Positions 37,067-46,363 of a DNA stretch of 64,000 bases are shown here, piece after piece. Every line of letters begins with the position of its first letter. Within the stretch, counting starts at the first letter, position 1. The DNA is taken from positions 24,774 through 88,773 of the forward strand of contig NZ_AAVU01000029.1 of NCBI RefSeq assembly GCF_000169095.1. The letters run 5' to 3'. The position numbers and the translations under genes are program-made. Below the pieces are notes generated by a model. It was not told where the DNA came from. It saw nothing but the letters and a program-made list of their open reading frames with translations, and ran no database searches. The DNA is from Lyngbya sp. PCC 8106 (GTDB lineage: Bacteria > Cyanobacteriota > Cyanobacteriia > Cyanobacteriales > Microcoleaceae).

Positions 37067-38052
37067 TGCAATGAATCCGTATTACTTAGATTTTGTTTGG
37101 ATTTTGTAAACTTTTCAAACTCCGATCTTCGTAATCGTAACTGTACATCTTCTAAAATTTTTCGGTTAACTGCCATCACATCCGCCACTAAACCAAACAT
37201 CCAAAGTTGGAAACCAATAATGATTAAAATTGCCGCTAAAATCAAGCTCGGTGTTCTTGCTCGGGTCATATCTTCAAAGAATAACACGAGCCAACGCACA
37301 CACAACAAAAATCCGAAAGTAAAAGGAATACTCCCAAAGACCGTAAAAAAACGTAACGGTCTGTAGGTCATAAAAATGCGTAAAATTGTAAAAATTGACT
37401 GTTTAATATAAGAGGGAATACTCTTAACTAAACGAGAAGGTCGTAAATCGGGATTAGTCCGAACCGGAACCGAAGTAATGGCAATTCCCTTTTGTCCAGC
37501 CTGAATAATTGTTTCTAGGGTATAAGTATATTCATTAAAAACATTGATTTGCATGGCTGCGTTGCGACTAAATGCCCGAAATCCGCTGGGCGCATCGGGA
37601 ATATTCGTACTACTAGCTAAACGAACCACCCAACTTCCGAGTTGTTGCAAGAACTTTTTACTGGGGGAAAAATGTTTAATTTGGCGAATGGGTCTAGCCC
37701 CGACCACAATTTCGGCATAACCCAGTAAAATCGGCTCTATTAAACGGGGAATATCCTCCGCGCAATATTGGTTATCGGCATCGGTATTAACAATAATATC
37801 AGCGCCCGCTTTGAGGCTGGCTTCTATTCCGACCATAAATGCTTTGGCCAAGCCTTGATTGTATTCAAAACTGACAATGTGATCAACCCCGCAAGTACGA
37901 GCGACATCGACGGTGCGATCTAGGCTACCATCGTTAATGATTAGCCATTCTACGGTATCAATACCGGGAATTTGACGGGGAAGTTGGGCAAGGGCAATTT
38001 CCAGGGTTTCTTCTTCGTTGTAGCAAGGAATCTGGATAATGAGTTTAGGCAT
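37063..38052 (-). CDS. GT2-family glycosyltransferase (polyprenol-phosphate type)
   Basis: This 329-residue protein has a GT-A catalytic domain: IIQIPCYNEEETL, VEWLIINDGSLDRT, and the metal/donor motif IVNTDADNQY. Two C-terminal membrane helices follow (FFTVFGSIPFTFGFLLCV and LILAAILIIIGFQLWMFG). It resembles dolichol/polyprenol-phosphate mannosyl or glucosyl transferases, which load a sugar on a lipid carrier for use across the membrane. The four-base overlap with the AglD-like gene suggests they act as a pair. Confidence 0.9.
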   Translation of the reverse strand: MPKLIIQIPCYNEEETLEIALAQLPRQIPGIDTVEWLIINDGSLDRTVDVARTCGVDHIVSFEYNQGLAKAFMVGIEASLKAGADIIVNTDADNQYCAEDIPRLIEPILLGYAEIVVGARPIRQIKHFSPSKKFLQQLGSWVVRLASSTNIPDAPSGFRAFSRNAAMQINVFNEYTYTLETIIQAGQKGIAITSVPVRTNPDLRPSRLVKSIPSYIKQSIFTILRIFMTYRPLRFFTVFGSIPFTFGFLLCVRWLVLFFEDMTRARTPSLILAAILIIIGFQLWMFGLVADVMAVNRKILEDVQLRLRRSEFEKFTKSKQNLSNTDSLQ

Positions 38053-38105
38053 TCCTCAGTTTTAAAGAAGGATTGGGTATCGCAGTTGCGATCGCTAAGA
38101 TACTT

Positions 38106-39407
38106 TTAACCCTTAGTTTCACTTTTGTCTAGCTGCTCAACACCAATATTCTCAAAAATGATTTGAGCAAAGGCTTCAGCCGAATTATCTTCTGCAAAAG
38201 ACTTCATACGAGTCCGATTATATAGTTGCTCAAGATCAGTTTGCAAAAGTTGACTCAACCCTTGAGCTATTTCGCGAGGAATAGTTGAATCAACAGTTAA
38301 ACCCAGTTGATAGCGTCTGACTATTTCTCCCATTAAACCGTAGTTTGAACTCAGGACAGGTTTTTCAGCCGCAGCGGCTAAGAGTAAAATTCCACTCATT
38401 CCTACATGACGTTGGTAAGGGGCTAGGACAACATCAATCATTCTAAAGTAAGTTGGGATTTCCTCATCGGGAATAAACTCATATCTGCGAATTACCTGTA
38501 CAGGTTTAACTTGGCAAAGTTTTTCTATTTTAGTTTCGAGATCGGCTGAGATCCCCGACTCTCCAACTAAAACTAAACAGAGTTTTTGGCATTCTTCAGG
38601 AGATAAAAGTGAGATGGCTTCTAAAAGCTGATAAACTCCCTTCCGTGATGTAATTGCTCCAAACAGAAGAAAGATCTTTCGATGGAGTTCGATGCCTAAT
38701 TTTTCTTTGAGTTGGTGAGATTGATCGAGTGAAACTGTGATAGGTTCTACCGGATCGGGCAGATGAATCGCCTTTGTATTACCTTTATACTGATTAATAT
38801 ATTTAATCGCAAAAGGATCTAAACAGAATAGATTTTGAAGCTGAGAATTTCTCAAGATACGAGACAGAAACACTCGTTCTCGCCATTGCTGAATTTTATC
38901 TTGACGAGAAGGCTGATAGTTTGTCAGTTCCTGGCAATAGTGAAATGTGGGTCGGAAATAAATCCCTGAAAATTCACAAGGTGATTTAACTCCCAATGCC
39001 AAAGGAATTTCACAAGTATCAAAGTACATCAACAAACCGTGAGTTGCTTGTAAACGTTTGGCATAATTACAGAATATTTTCCACTCTTGAAAGTTTCGCA
39101 TCAATCTTTTAATTCTCGGCTTTCGAGAATTAAGAATTGCGACTTCCTCGGAAGTAATTGCCACAAAATTTATAGCATTTTGAGTATAGCTAGCAGCTAA
39201 ATTGACAACATCTTTATGTTCTTCTAGAAATTGAGGTAATACGACAATATCAAGATTACCTAGCAGATTATATTTGTGCCAATACTCAATCAGATGACGA
39301 ATATAGATCGGATGATGTCCTCTTAAAGACAGGTCAAACAGCATTAATCTGATATAGCTCGGAAATTGCTGAACATTTGACTGAGATAATGTTAAATTTT
39401 CTATCAC
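38106..39407 (-). CDS. GT4-like glycosyltransferase
   Basis: This 433-residue protein starts at a GTG (MIENLTLSQ). The C-terminal half has IFLLFGAITSRKGVYQLLEA, typical of GT-B donor domains, and a weak catalytic segment VGMSGILLLAAAAEKPVLSS in which the second acidic residue of E-x7-E is not obvious. The N-terminal half has LFDLSLRGHHPIYI. It is more divergent than the other GT4 proteins of the locus. Donor and acceptor are unknown. Confidence 0.78.
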   Translation of the reverse strand: MIENLTLSQSNVQQFPSYIRLMLFDLSLRGHHPIYIRHLIEYWHKYNLLGNLDIVVLPQFLEEHKDVVNLAASYTQNAINFVAITSEEVAILNSRKPRIKRLMRNFQEWKIFCNYAKRLQATHGLLMYFDTCEIPLALGVKSPCEFSGIYFRPTFHYCQELTNYQPSRQDKIQQWRERVFLSRILRNSQLQNLFCLDPFAIKYINQYKGNTKAIHLPDPVEPITVSLDQSHQLKEKLGIELHRKIFLLFGAITSRKGVYQLLEAISLLSPEECQKLCLVLVGESGISADLETKIEKLCQVKPVQVIRRYEFIPDEEIPTYFRMIDVVLAPYQRHVGMSGILLLAAAAEKPVLSSNYGLMGEIVRRYQLGLTVDSTIPREIAQGLSQLLQTDLEQLYNRTRMKSFAEDNSAEAFAQIIFENIGVEQLDKSETKG

Positions 39408-39498
39408 GATCAGTTTCCTAATTTACAGTGTATATCACGATTTTACCTCGTTTATATTTAAACCTTTTAGAAGGAATTGATGAATTTTTATTGATAAA

Positions 39499-40458
39499 TC
39501 AATCTTTGGCAAAATTGCTATAATTAAGTTGAGACATCAGTGGAGAAATCATCGGGATAATTTTCTCGATTTTTTCTTTGTTTTTTGATTTCCATTTATC
39601 TTTTTTAGGGGCTGATATTGTCGTTCGGCTTTGGGGCTTTTCTTTGACGTACTTGAGACAGTCTTCGGTAACTTTTAGTTGACAAAAACTCGATACCTGT
39701 TCGATGACAGGCAAAGGATCATTGATAAAATCTTCATAATAGACTCGCATATACTTTCGCTGAAAGTTGAGGTCTTTTTCTGATTTTTCGAGAATGTAAC
39801 GATTATGTTCTACCCAACTCCAAGCACAAATTTCTTCTAAGGGTTTATCAACCCAATCTTTCCAGCCCGGAGGTAAAGCATAAGACCAGTGAGAAATGGT
39901 GGAGTTTTCCGGAAAGGTAAGACCTGCTCCCACCTTTACAAAGACATCCCATCCTTCCATCATTGAAGAAATAGTCGGCCGTCCATCCCGAACAAGATGA
40001 ATATATAAAGCATCTGGAAATATTTTTTCGAGTGCATCGAGATGAAAGCAGTTAGCAATTGTTTTTTCCATATAACGAATTGGCTTTCTGAATAAAGAAT
40101 GTTTTATAGCCACTTGCAAATCTTGATTTTTAACTAAGGGATTTTCTAAACTAAATCCATGAGTGATTCCCTTGATAACAATAAAGGATTTAAGAGCATT
40201 AATTACCTGTTCGTTACACTCATCGGGATCGATATAATCAGATTGAGGAATATTTCTTTGATAGGGAAACATCCTGATCCACATCGGGGTATTTTCTGTC
40301 CCGAAGGAGAAAATATCCTTCATTTTTCTGATACAGTGATAAAAATAGGTTGAACCGGAACGAGGAGCGCTGATAATAAAAATTGGCCGATCAAAGTTCG
40401 GTGCAACAAACTTGATGGAAGACAATAAAGAACGGCTGGTTTGAGATTTTTTTAGCAT
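39499..40458 (-). CDS. PAPS-dependent sulfotransferase
   Basis: This 319-residue protein has the 5'-phosphosulfate loop FIISAPRSGSTYFYHC near residue 28 and the 3'-phosphate motif LVRDGRPTISSMMEG. It is unlike the other sulfotransferases of the locus outside these motifs, so it probably acts on a different position or sugar. Flanking gaps are 91 and 197 bases, and neither contains a gene. Confidence 0.87.
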   Translation of the reverse strand: MLKKSQTSRSLLSSIKFVAPNFDRPIFIISAPRSGSTYFYHCIRKMKDIFSFGTENTPMWIRMFPYQRNIPQSDYIDPDECNEQVINALKSFIVIKGITHGFSLENPLVKNQDLQVAIKHSLFRKPIRYMEKTIANCFHLDALEKIFPDALYIHLVRDGRPTISSMMEGWDVFVKVGAGLTFPENSTISHWSYALPPGWKDWVDKPLEEICAWSWVEHNRYILEKSEKDLNFQRKYMRVYYEDFINDPLPVIEQVSSFCQLKVTEDCLKYVKEKPQSRTTISAPKKDKWKSKNKEKIEKIIPMISPLMSQLNYSNFAKD

Positions 40459-40655
40459 TTTATTTGTGGTTTTCTTATTATAAAACTGAATAAATCAGAG
40501 AGATTGTTTACTACTATTTATCGCTTGATCAACTCTCTCTAGAATTTGGTTTTAACTTTTTTTTATTCTTGAGTCAGTACCAACTTTTGTTGTGAATAAT
40601 ATATTCACTTATTATGATCGCATAAATAACTCTATAAAGCAAGTTATTTAAGGAT

Positions 40656-41903
40656 CTATTTACCCGTTCCTTGAATGATTTCAGTGTACAGAGACCGATA
40701 ACGATGGGCTTGAGTTTCTAAGCTAAATTCATCCTGAACTTGCTCTCTCGCGCATAAACACAAATGGTTATAACGATCTTGATCTTCCAACACCCAAGTA
40801 ATTCCTCTCGCTAAATCATCCACTTCAAAGGGTTGAGCTAAATAACCATTTTGCTGATGATTAACGATATCCTTTAAGCCTGTTGCTCCAAAGGCAACTA
40901 CAGGTGTACCACAAACTAGAGCTTCAGAAGCAGTCTGTCCAAACGCTTCCTGTATTGAGGGTACAACCATGACATTTGCTGCGGAATAAACTAATGCCAG
41001 AGAAATATCATCTTGAAATTGACCGAGATAATGAATTTTGAATCCTAAATCTAAAGGTTTCTCCGGTTTAGAACCTCCAAAAACCACCAGTTCAATTTTG
41101 TCTTTCCACTCCAACTGAATCAGTTTTTGTAGTGCGGGTTGTAGTAATTGAAATCCTTTGCGGGGATCTCCAGTTGTTCCCGGTGAAGCTCCAAAAAGAA
41201 CTAATTGTTTATCAAGGGGTAAATTGAGTAGTTTCCGTGCTAGGGGTTTTTCAATCACTCTATACTTCTCTAAATCCAGACCATGAGGAATAACTTCAAC
41301 TCGCAGATTCTTGAATAAAGAACTCGATGTAGCACAGTTAGCCAACCAATGACTAGGACTCACAATTGTTAAATTTATATCTTTCCAAGCTCTGTTTTTA
41401 CGCTGCCATATCCAACGGGATAAATCCCAATTTTTATAGCTTTTAAGTTGAGGACAACTTCCACAGGAATGGGTGTAGTGATCGCAGTTTTCGGTATAGT
41501 GACATCCGCCTGTAAAAGGCCACATATCATGCAATGTCCAGACTAAAGGTTTTTGCAATTTAGCCAAAGTTTCTATTTGTAAAAATCCATTGCAAATCCA
41601 GTGTAAATGAACAATATCCGGGTCAAGTTGTTTAACCTTTTGACTAAGCGCATCTGGAAACCACTGAGCGGAAAACCGAGTCCGGGGACGGTTAGAATAA
41701 AACTTTAAAGGTAGACTAGAAGAAGGAGGGCCTAATTTAGTGAGTAAACGGGTTTCTTGAATGACGGTTTTATCAATGCTAGATTTGGCTCGGACTAACA
41801 TTTGGGAAGTCACATCTAGAGATTGTAGTCCTTGATGGAGTCGATCAGCTGCACGAGCCGCACCACCGTCAATATCTGAGGTACTAAGATGCAAAACTTT
41901 CAT
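40656..41903 (-). CDS. GT4-family glycosyltransferase (WcaC-like)
   Basis: This 415-residue enzyme opens with MKVLHLSTSDIDGGAARAA, the signature of a WcaC-like GT4 subgroup that also has the cysteine-rich loop GGCHYTENCDHYTHSCGSC seen here. The donor domain has LVLFGASPGTTGDPRKGFQ and the catalytic segment EAFGQTASEALVCGTPV. It is predicted to add a sugar to the lipid-linked unit at the inner face of the cytoplasmic membrane. Confidence 0.9.
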   Translation of the reverse strand: MKVLHLSTSDIDGGAARAADRLHQGLQSLDVTSQMLVRAKSSIDKTVIQETRLLTKLGPPSSSLPLKFYSNRPRTRFSAQWFPDALSQKVKQLDPDIVHLHWICNGFLQIETLAKLQKPLVWTLHDMWPFTGGCHYTENCDHYTHSCGSCPQLKSYKNWDLSRWIWQRKNRAWKDINLTIVSPSHWLANCATSSSLFKNLRVEVIPHGLDLEKYRVIEKPLARKLLNLPLDKQLVLFGASPGTTGDPRKGFQLLQPALQKLIQLEWKDKIELVVFGGSKPEKPLDLGFKIHYLGQFQDDISLALVYSAANVMVVPSIQEAFGQTASEALVCGTPVVAFGATGLKDIVNHQQNGYLAQPFEVDDLARGITWVLEDQDRYNHLCLCAREQVQDEFSLETQAHRYRSLYTEIIQGTGK

Positions 41904-41945
41904 TTGATTTCCAGATAGGTTTTAGATTAGCCAAGGTGTTAACTT

Positions 41946-43040
41946 TTAACTTCCAAATATTAGCCGAGCGACTGATTTCCGTTGCATCATCAAATGAGTT
42001 GCTATCCAACTGATCACAAAGGCTAAGACAGCAAAAAGTATTAAGCCTGGAGTTGAAACCCGAAACATGACTCCATTATACAGTTGAGTTTCAAGTATTT
42101 GTAAAGCTTCTACAAACAAAAGATGAGAAAGATAGATGCCAAAAGAGCATAAGCTAACGCTGGTTAAAAGTGGACTAGGTGATAGATATTTTGATAAGGA
42201 AATAGCCGAGAGTAAAGCTAAATAACCTCGACTGACTTCATAAATAGATTCGGGTAAAAAATAAGCTCCCAGTAAGTTAACAATCAAGAAAGAGAGGCAT
42301 AAAAACATGAGAACATAAAAGTTATTTAGCTTGTTGTGAATTTTATTTTTTAAAGCTGGATGAACCAAGATACTAGAAACCAATATATAAGGCAAGCACC
42401 TGATACTCCAAGCCAATTCAACAAGGAAAATTCTCAGGAGTTGATTTTGTTCAAGTACGTTCCTTCCCGCCCATTTTTGAAAAGCCATACCTGAACCAAT
42501 ATCAAAACTATTACCGGATATAATTATCAGCTCATACAAGATTAAACTCAAGATCAAGAGTCCAATCAAATATTGAACTTTAATCTGCTGTTTGCGCTCT
42601 AATATTAGGGAAAAAATCTTTACAAGTAAAGTCCCAGAAGCCAACAATGGTAAAAAATAGAGATGAAATGCTGCACCCCCAAAAAAGAGAATAGAAACAG
42701 GATCTTGAATTAACTTCGATAGATTTTCTGATTCATTTTGGATGAGATATTTAAACACCTTATAGCCAAAATAAATCAGAGTCCAGGTTAAATAAGGATA
42801 CAGAAGACGGATTAATCTTGACTGTAAATCATATTTTCCAATCGTGACATAGATCTTATTTATTCCCAAGTAGAAAGACACCGCTAGAAAAAAGGGAACT
42901 GCAAAAGCAGAAAATTCTAGAATGTGATTCCACAGAGGAGGTACAACTGTAATCCCTTCATCAGAATGCAGTAGGACTACAGCAAAAATAGCTAGCCCCC
43001 TGAAAAGATCTATTCCTGTTAATCTTGGTTTTCCTCCCAT
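41946..43040 (-). CDS. acyltransferase-3 family membrane protein
   Basis: This 364-residue protein has ten or so membrane helices. It opens with RLTGIDLFRGLAIFAVVLLH, the acyltransferase-3 (OafA/NodX) signature that carries the catalytic histidine region. Such enzymes move acetyl or succinyl groups onto sugars outside the cytoplasm. The gene lies 42 bases upstream of a GT4 gene, so O-acylation of the exported polymer is likely (inference). Confidence 0.85.
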   Translation of the reverse strand: MGGKPRLTGIDLFRGLAIFAVVLLHSDEGITVVPPLWNHILEFSAFAVPFFLAVSFYLGINKIYVTIGKYDLQSRLIRLLYPYLTWTLIYFGYKVFKYLIQNESENLSKLIQDPVSILFFGGAAFHLYFLPLLASGTLLVKIFSLILERKQQIKVQYLIGLLILSLILYELIIISGNSFDIGSGMAFQKWAGRNVLEQNQLLRIFLVELAWSIRCLPYILVSSILVHPALKNKIHNKLNNFYVLMFLCLSFLIVNLLGAYFLPESIYEVSRGYLALLSAISLSKYLSPSPLLTSVSLCSFGIYLSHLLFVEALQILETQLYNGVMFRVSTPGLILFAVLAFVISWIATHLMMQRKSVARLIFGS

Positions 43041-43088
43041 ACCTTTACTCTCTATTTTTGATTTTATAAAAACGGAAAACAGTCAGTT

Positions 43089-44171
43089 TTAATGATGCAA
43101 ACACCACTGATAAACCTCATGAGTTTTCGTGGCAACATAATCCCAACTCCATCCTTGAGCAAGTTCTAAATTATGCTGACCCATTTCTTCTAGACTTTGT
43201 TTTTTATCAATTGATAAATTCAGAGCATTTAATAATCCATCTTCAGTATTTGGGTCATATAAAAATGCTCCATTGTCATCTAACATATCCTGAAAAAACC
43301 CTAAAAGGGGTGCAATACAAACTTTACCATAGGACATCGCTAAAACAGCTACTCCCGAAGTTGTAAAGATGGTGTAGGGAAGTACAACACAGTCACAAGC
43401 ATTCATATAAATCTGTATTTGTTCGTCCGGTATTCCATCAGGTGGAGCGGTGAACAGAATATTTTTGCGATCGCCAATGGCTTGTAAAGCTGAAGTTCTA
43501 AGCTCATATTTTGATACTTTACCAGCAATGACAAGATGAGTATGTTCCTGTTTTATTTTTTTAAAAGCTTCAATGCCGTCGAGTGTTCCTTTCCCTTTAT
43601 GAATTCCCCCAAACATTAAAAAAACGAAGTCATTCTCAGGAATACTTAATTGTTGTCTAGCTTCTATTTGAGAAATATTATTTTCATAAGCATCAATATA
43701 ATTACCGTGAAATACAACAAAAACTTTTTCAGGATTTTTTAGTTTAAGTTCAACTATCATTTCCTCTTTTGTGCTTTCACAATGAGTAATAATAGCTGTA
43801 AAAGTCCTCCCAAGAATCGCAGCCTGTAATGGGAAGATATTATGCTTTCCATCAGAAATTTTATCTTTCCATTCATGCACAGTCCAGACTATTTTGATTC
43901 CGATGAATCTTAAAAATAAAAGCTGTACAATAAAGAATAAAAATTTAATCCAACAATAAACTTTATTTCTTGAAGCGAAAAAATAGTGAAGTGTTTGTAG
44001 GTGTAAAATATGAGGTTTACCCTGACTCAGAACTTTGGGGATAAAGAATACACTCTGATAGTATTCTTCAGCATAGACTTTTTGATGATTAAGATGCTTA
44101 ATTAATAAATCCTTATAGGGATTTTCAAACCAATTGGAGATGAGAACAACATTTAAAGGACTAACTTTCAT
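43089..44171 (-). CDS. GT4-like glycosyltransferase
   Basis: This 360-residue GT-B protein has the donor motif FLMFGGIHKGKGTLDGIEAF and the later segment TTSGVAVLAMSYGKV, where the first glutamate of E-x7-E is replaced. The N-terminal half includes IHIL-type strands and a hydrophobic stretch (FLFFIVQLLFLRFIGIKIVW) that could sit on the membrane. It shares the leftward run, 48 bases upstream of the acyltransferase gene. Confidence 0.82.
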   Translation of the reverse strand: MKVSPLNVVLISNWFENPYKDLLIKHLNHQKVYAEEYYQSVFFIPKVLSQGKPHILHLQTLHYFFASRNKVYCWIKFLFFIVQLLFLRFIGIKIVWTVHEWKDKISDGKHNIFPLQAAILGRTFTAIITHCESTKEEMIVELKLKNPEKVFVVFHGNYIDAYENNISQIEARQQLSIPENDFVFLMFGGIHKGKGTLDGIEAFKKIKQEHTHLVIAGKVSKYELRTSALQAIGDRKNILFTAPPDGIPDEQIQIYMNACDCVVLPYTIFTTSGVAVLAMSYGKVCIAPLLGFFQDMLDDNGAFLYDPNTEDGLLNALNLSIDKKQSLEEMGQHNLELAQGWSWDYVATKTHEVYQWCLHH

Positions 44172-44201
44172 AATTCTCTCGTAAGAAGATTTTTAGCCTC
44201 A

Positions 44202-44317
44202 AGGGGTGACAAGAGCTTTGAGAGACTCTTGAAATATTACCTTTTCTATTGTAGCAATATTTTACGGCTCAAATCCTTAACCTCTATTTTAGAGCTGATT
44301 AATTTCTTGTCACCCCT
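44202..44317. repeat. 12-bp inverted repeat flanking 92 bp
   Basis: AGGGGTGACAAG at 44202-44213 pairs perfectly with CTTGTCACCCCT at 44306-44317. The space between holds no gene. The layout is that of a small MITE-like remnant or a long-range hairpin between two genes of the locus. No target duplication is evident. Confidence 0.5.
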
Positions 44318-44325
44318 GGGTCTCG

Positions 44326-45210
44326 TTAATTTAAACTATAGTTCAATTTTTCCATAGCATAGCCATGAAGTTTCTGGATTTGATTGAGCTCATTGTCAGA
44401 ATAGCTTTCAAGCAACTTCCGCTTTTTGCCTGAACGATAATAGTTGGGGCTTTTCTTCTGTAATTCGTCAAATGAAGGGATCTTTTTATCAGCTTTGTAA
44501 TCCAAGCCAATTAAATTCTTAATTTCTTCACAGGCTTTTAATTGATTGGAGACTACATCTTTAAACTTCAGTTGCAAGAATCGATCCTTGAGTTGAGGAC
44601 TGATTTCTTCCCAAGCTAAATGCCATTCACTCCAGGAACCATAGGGAATATTGCCATGAATGATATCGTGCAGGCTCTTTGGAGACTGGTAATATTTTTT
44701 AATGAAATTGTGGTATGAGGTAAACACCTGAGCCGGGTGACGAACAATCTGTAATACATATTCGCCTTCAAAATATTCTGGATAGGGATGATGATGAGTT
44801 TTAACGAAAAAGTAAGTGGGTTCCTGAGCCAGTTTTTGGCGATTTTTGGGGGTTAATATATTTAAACATCCCGGTAATAGATAACGACAGTTTTTGGTAT
44901 GGGGAGGAATATTGAGATCGTATAGAGCAATCCAATCCTCCAAAGTATATAGTTTCAAGACTTTCTGATTTAGTTTACTCCACCAATATTTCCAGCCTGT
45001 ACTTTTCTGACTTTCTAGTCTCTCCTGATCCTATCTCCAATTCGTAAAATATTTGGGAACACCTGTCACTCGATTCAGAGGCTTATTAATGGAGTCAACC
45101 TCTGTCCAAGGCTTTTCAAAAAAAGTATTGATGGTTTGCTGCATCAATGAACTTCCAGAACGAGGGTAAGATGAAACGTAAACTAGCATATCTGTCGGGT
45201 TAATCTCCAT
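44326..45210 (-). pseudogene. sulfotransferase gene with in-frame TAG
   Basis: One continuous frame from the ATG at 45210 to 44326 encodes a 294-position sulfotransferase interrupted only by a TAG at 45033-45031 (codon 60). The first part holds the 5'-phosphosulfate loop VSSYPRSGSSLMQQT. The second holds the 3'-phosphate motif QIVRHPAQVFTSYHNF and the rest of the fold. The downstream part alone (210 residues from a TTG at 44958) lacks the PAPS loop and should be inactive. The frame is otherwise undamaged, so the nonsense change is recent or a sequencing error. It is the third of four sulfotransferase genes in the locus. Confidence 0.8.
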
Positions 45211-45303
45211 ATACTTAAAAATCTTGATTTGATTCTAAAACATAAAGTTAAAGTTGTAAACCTTCATAATTGAAGTTAAGGATTAACCCACAATATTTTA
45301 AGT

Positions 45304-46332
45304 CTAGTATCCAAGTTTACTTAACCAATTTCCGGCTTCTTTTTCGAGCTGCTGCACTTGTTCTTCTGATAACTCCGCTTGCCAACCCCCCATAGAATCA
45401 GCCTTTGCTTTCTTGGTAACAAACTCACAAAACTTGGATCGAGATTCGGTATTTTTAATCTCCAAAAAGTCTAATAAACGTTCGGATTCTTCCTGAGGAT
45501 TTGTCACCAAATCTTCATAGCGCAATTCATAATACTGATCGGTGGGTAACTGAGCGGCACCTGCTGAAGCTTCCTCCAGGTATCTACGCCAGAGCCACAT
45601 ACAACGATGTACATCATTTGTAGTTTCAAATTCTTCGATGCGATCGGGTTCAACCCAGAAGCGAGCTATTGGCCCAAATGGATAACCTCCAGGATCTTTA
45701 GCGCCAGAACCTCTCATATCATTTCTATACCAAGGTCTTTTTGCTAAAGAAATAGAAGCATCCCGTCCATCCCGAATAATATGAATAAAACGAGCATCAG
45801 GAAATGTTTCGTATAAAAAAGGAAGAACAAAACAGTTTCGAGGAGTCTTTTCTGCCAATCGTAAATCCCCATTCAAATGAATTCTCAGCAGCCAAGAATA
45901 AACTCTTTTATAAAAGGCTTTAGCCTGATTCTTATCCCATTGATTAGTATAAATATATCGAGCAGCAGCTTTGGTTAAGACGGGTTCAAAATGGTAGCTA
46001 ATCTCGGGGATTTCAGCGATACAATTCCCTAAAAATGTTGTACCCGATCTCGGTGAACCAAAGATAAAGATAGGCTTTTCTAGGTTGGGAAATATAAACC
46101 GTTTTAATCGCTCTGCGGAGAGGGGTCGATCTTTAGGTTTATAATGCTGCCAGTCTTCACTAAATGTATATTGTATCCAGAAAGGAAGGTTATACCATTC
46201 AATCGGTCTAATTTGATCTTTCCAAGCTTCACCGATCAATTTTGCCTTCACAGTTCTTAAAGCAGGCTTCAGATTGGTTTTCCAAAGATTCTTCATAAAC
46301 TTTTTGAGAATACCCCCATGTAAAAAATTCAC
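45304..46332 (-). CDS. PAPS-dependent sulfotransferase
   Basis: This 342-residue protein has the 5'-phosphosulfate loop FIFGSPRSGTTFLGNC near residue 90 and the 3'-phosphate motif HIIRDGRDASISLAKRPW. The N-terminal extension of about 85 residues includes two tryptophan-rich segments. The frame starts at a GTG at 46332; an ATG at 46296 (MKNLWKTN) is an alternative start, and neither has a clear ribosome-binding site. The gene is 31 bases after the FG-GAP gene, so the two are probably co-transcribed. Confidence 0.87.
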   Translation of the reverse strand: MNFLHGGILKKFMKNLWKTNLKPALRTVKAKLIGEAWKDQIRPIEWYNLPFWIQYTFSEDWQHYKPKDRPLSAERLKRFIFPNLEKPIFIFGSPRSGTTFLGNCIAEIPEISYHFEPVLTKAAARYIYTNQWDKNQAKAFYKRVYSWLLRIHLNGDLRLAEKTPRNCFVLPFLYETFPDARFIHIIRDGRDASISLAKRPWYRNDMRGSGAKDPGGYPFGPIARFWVEPDRIEEFETTNDVHRCMWLWRRYLEEASAGAAQLPTDQYYELRYEDLVTNPQEESERLLDFLEIKNTESRSKFCEFVTKKAKADSMGGWQAELSEEQVQQLEKEAGNWLSKLGY

Positions 46333-46363
46333 TAAAGCTATACTAGCCTACTTTTCACGTTTG

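Noticed and set aside
15329..45033. Two in-frame TAG codons (tnpB and sulfotransferase) as a hint of TAG recoding
   Set aside because: TAG ends other intact genes here, such as the MalK-like ATPase (8460), the second tnpB (56596) and the DUF3172 gene (59212). Ordinary nonsense changes explain the data.
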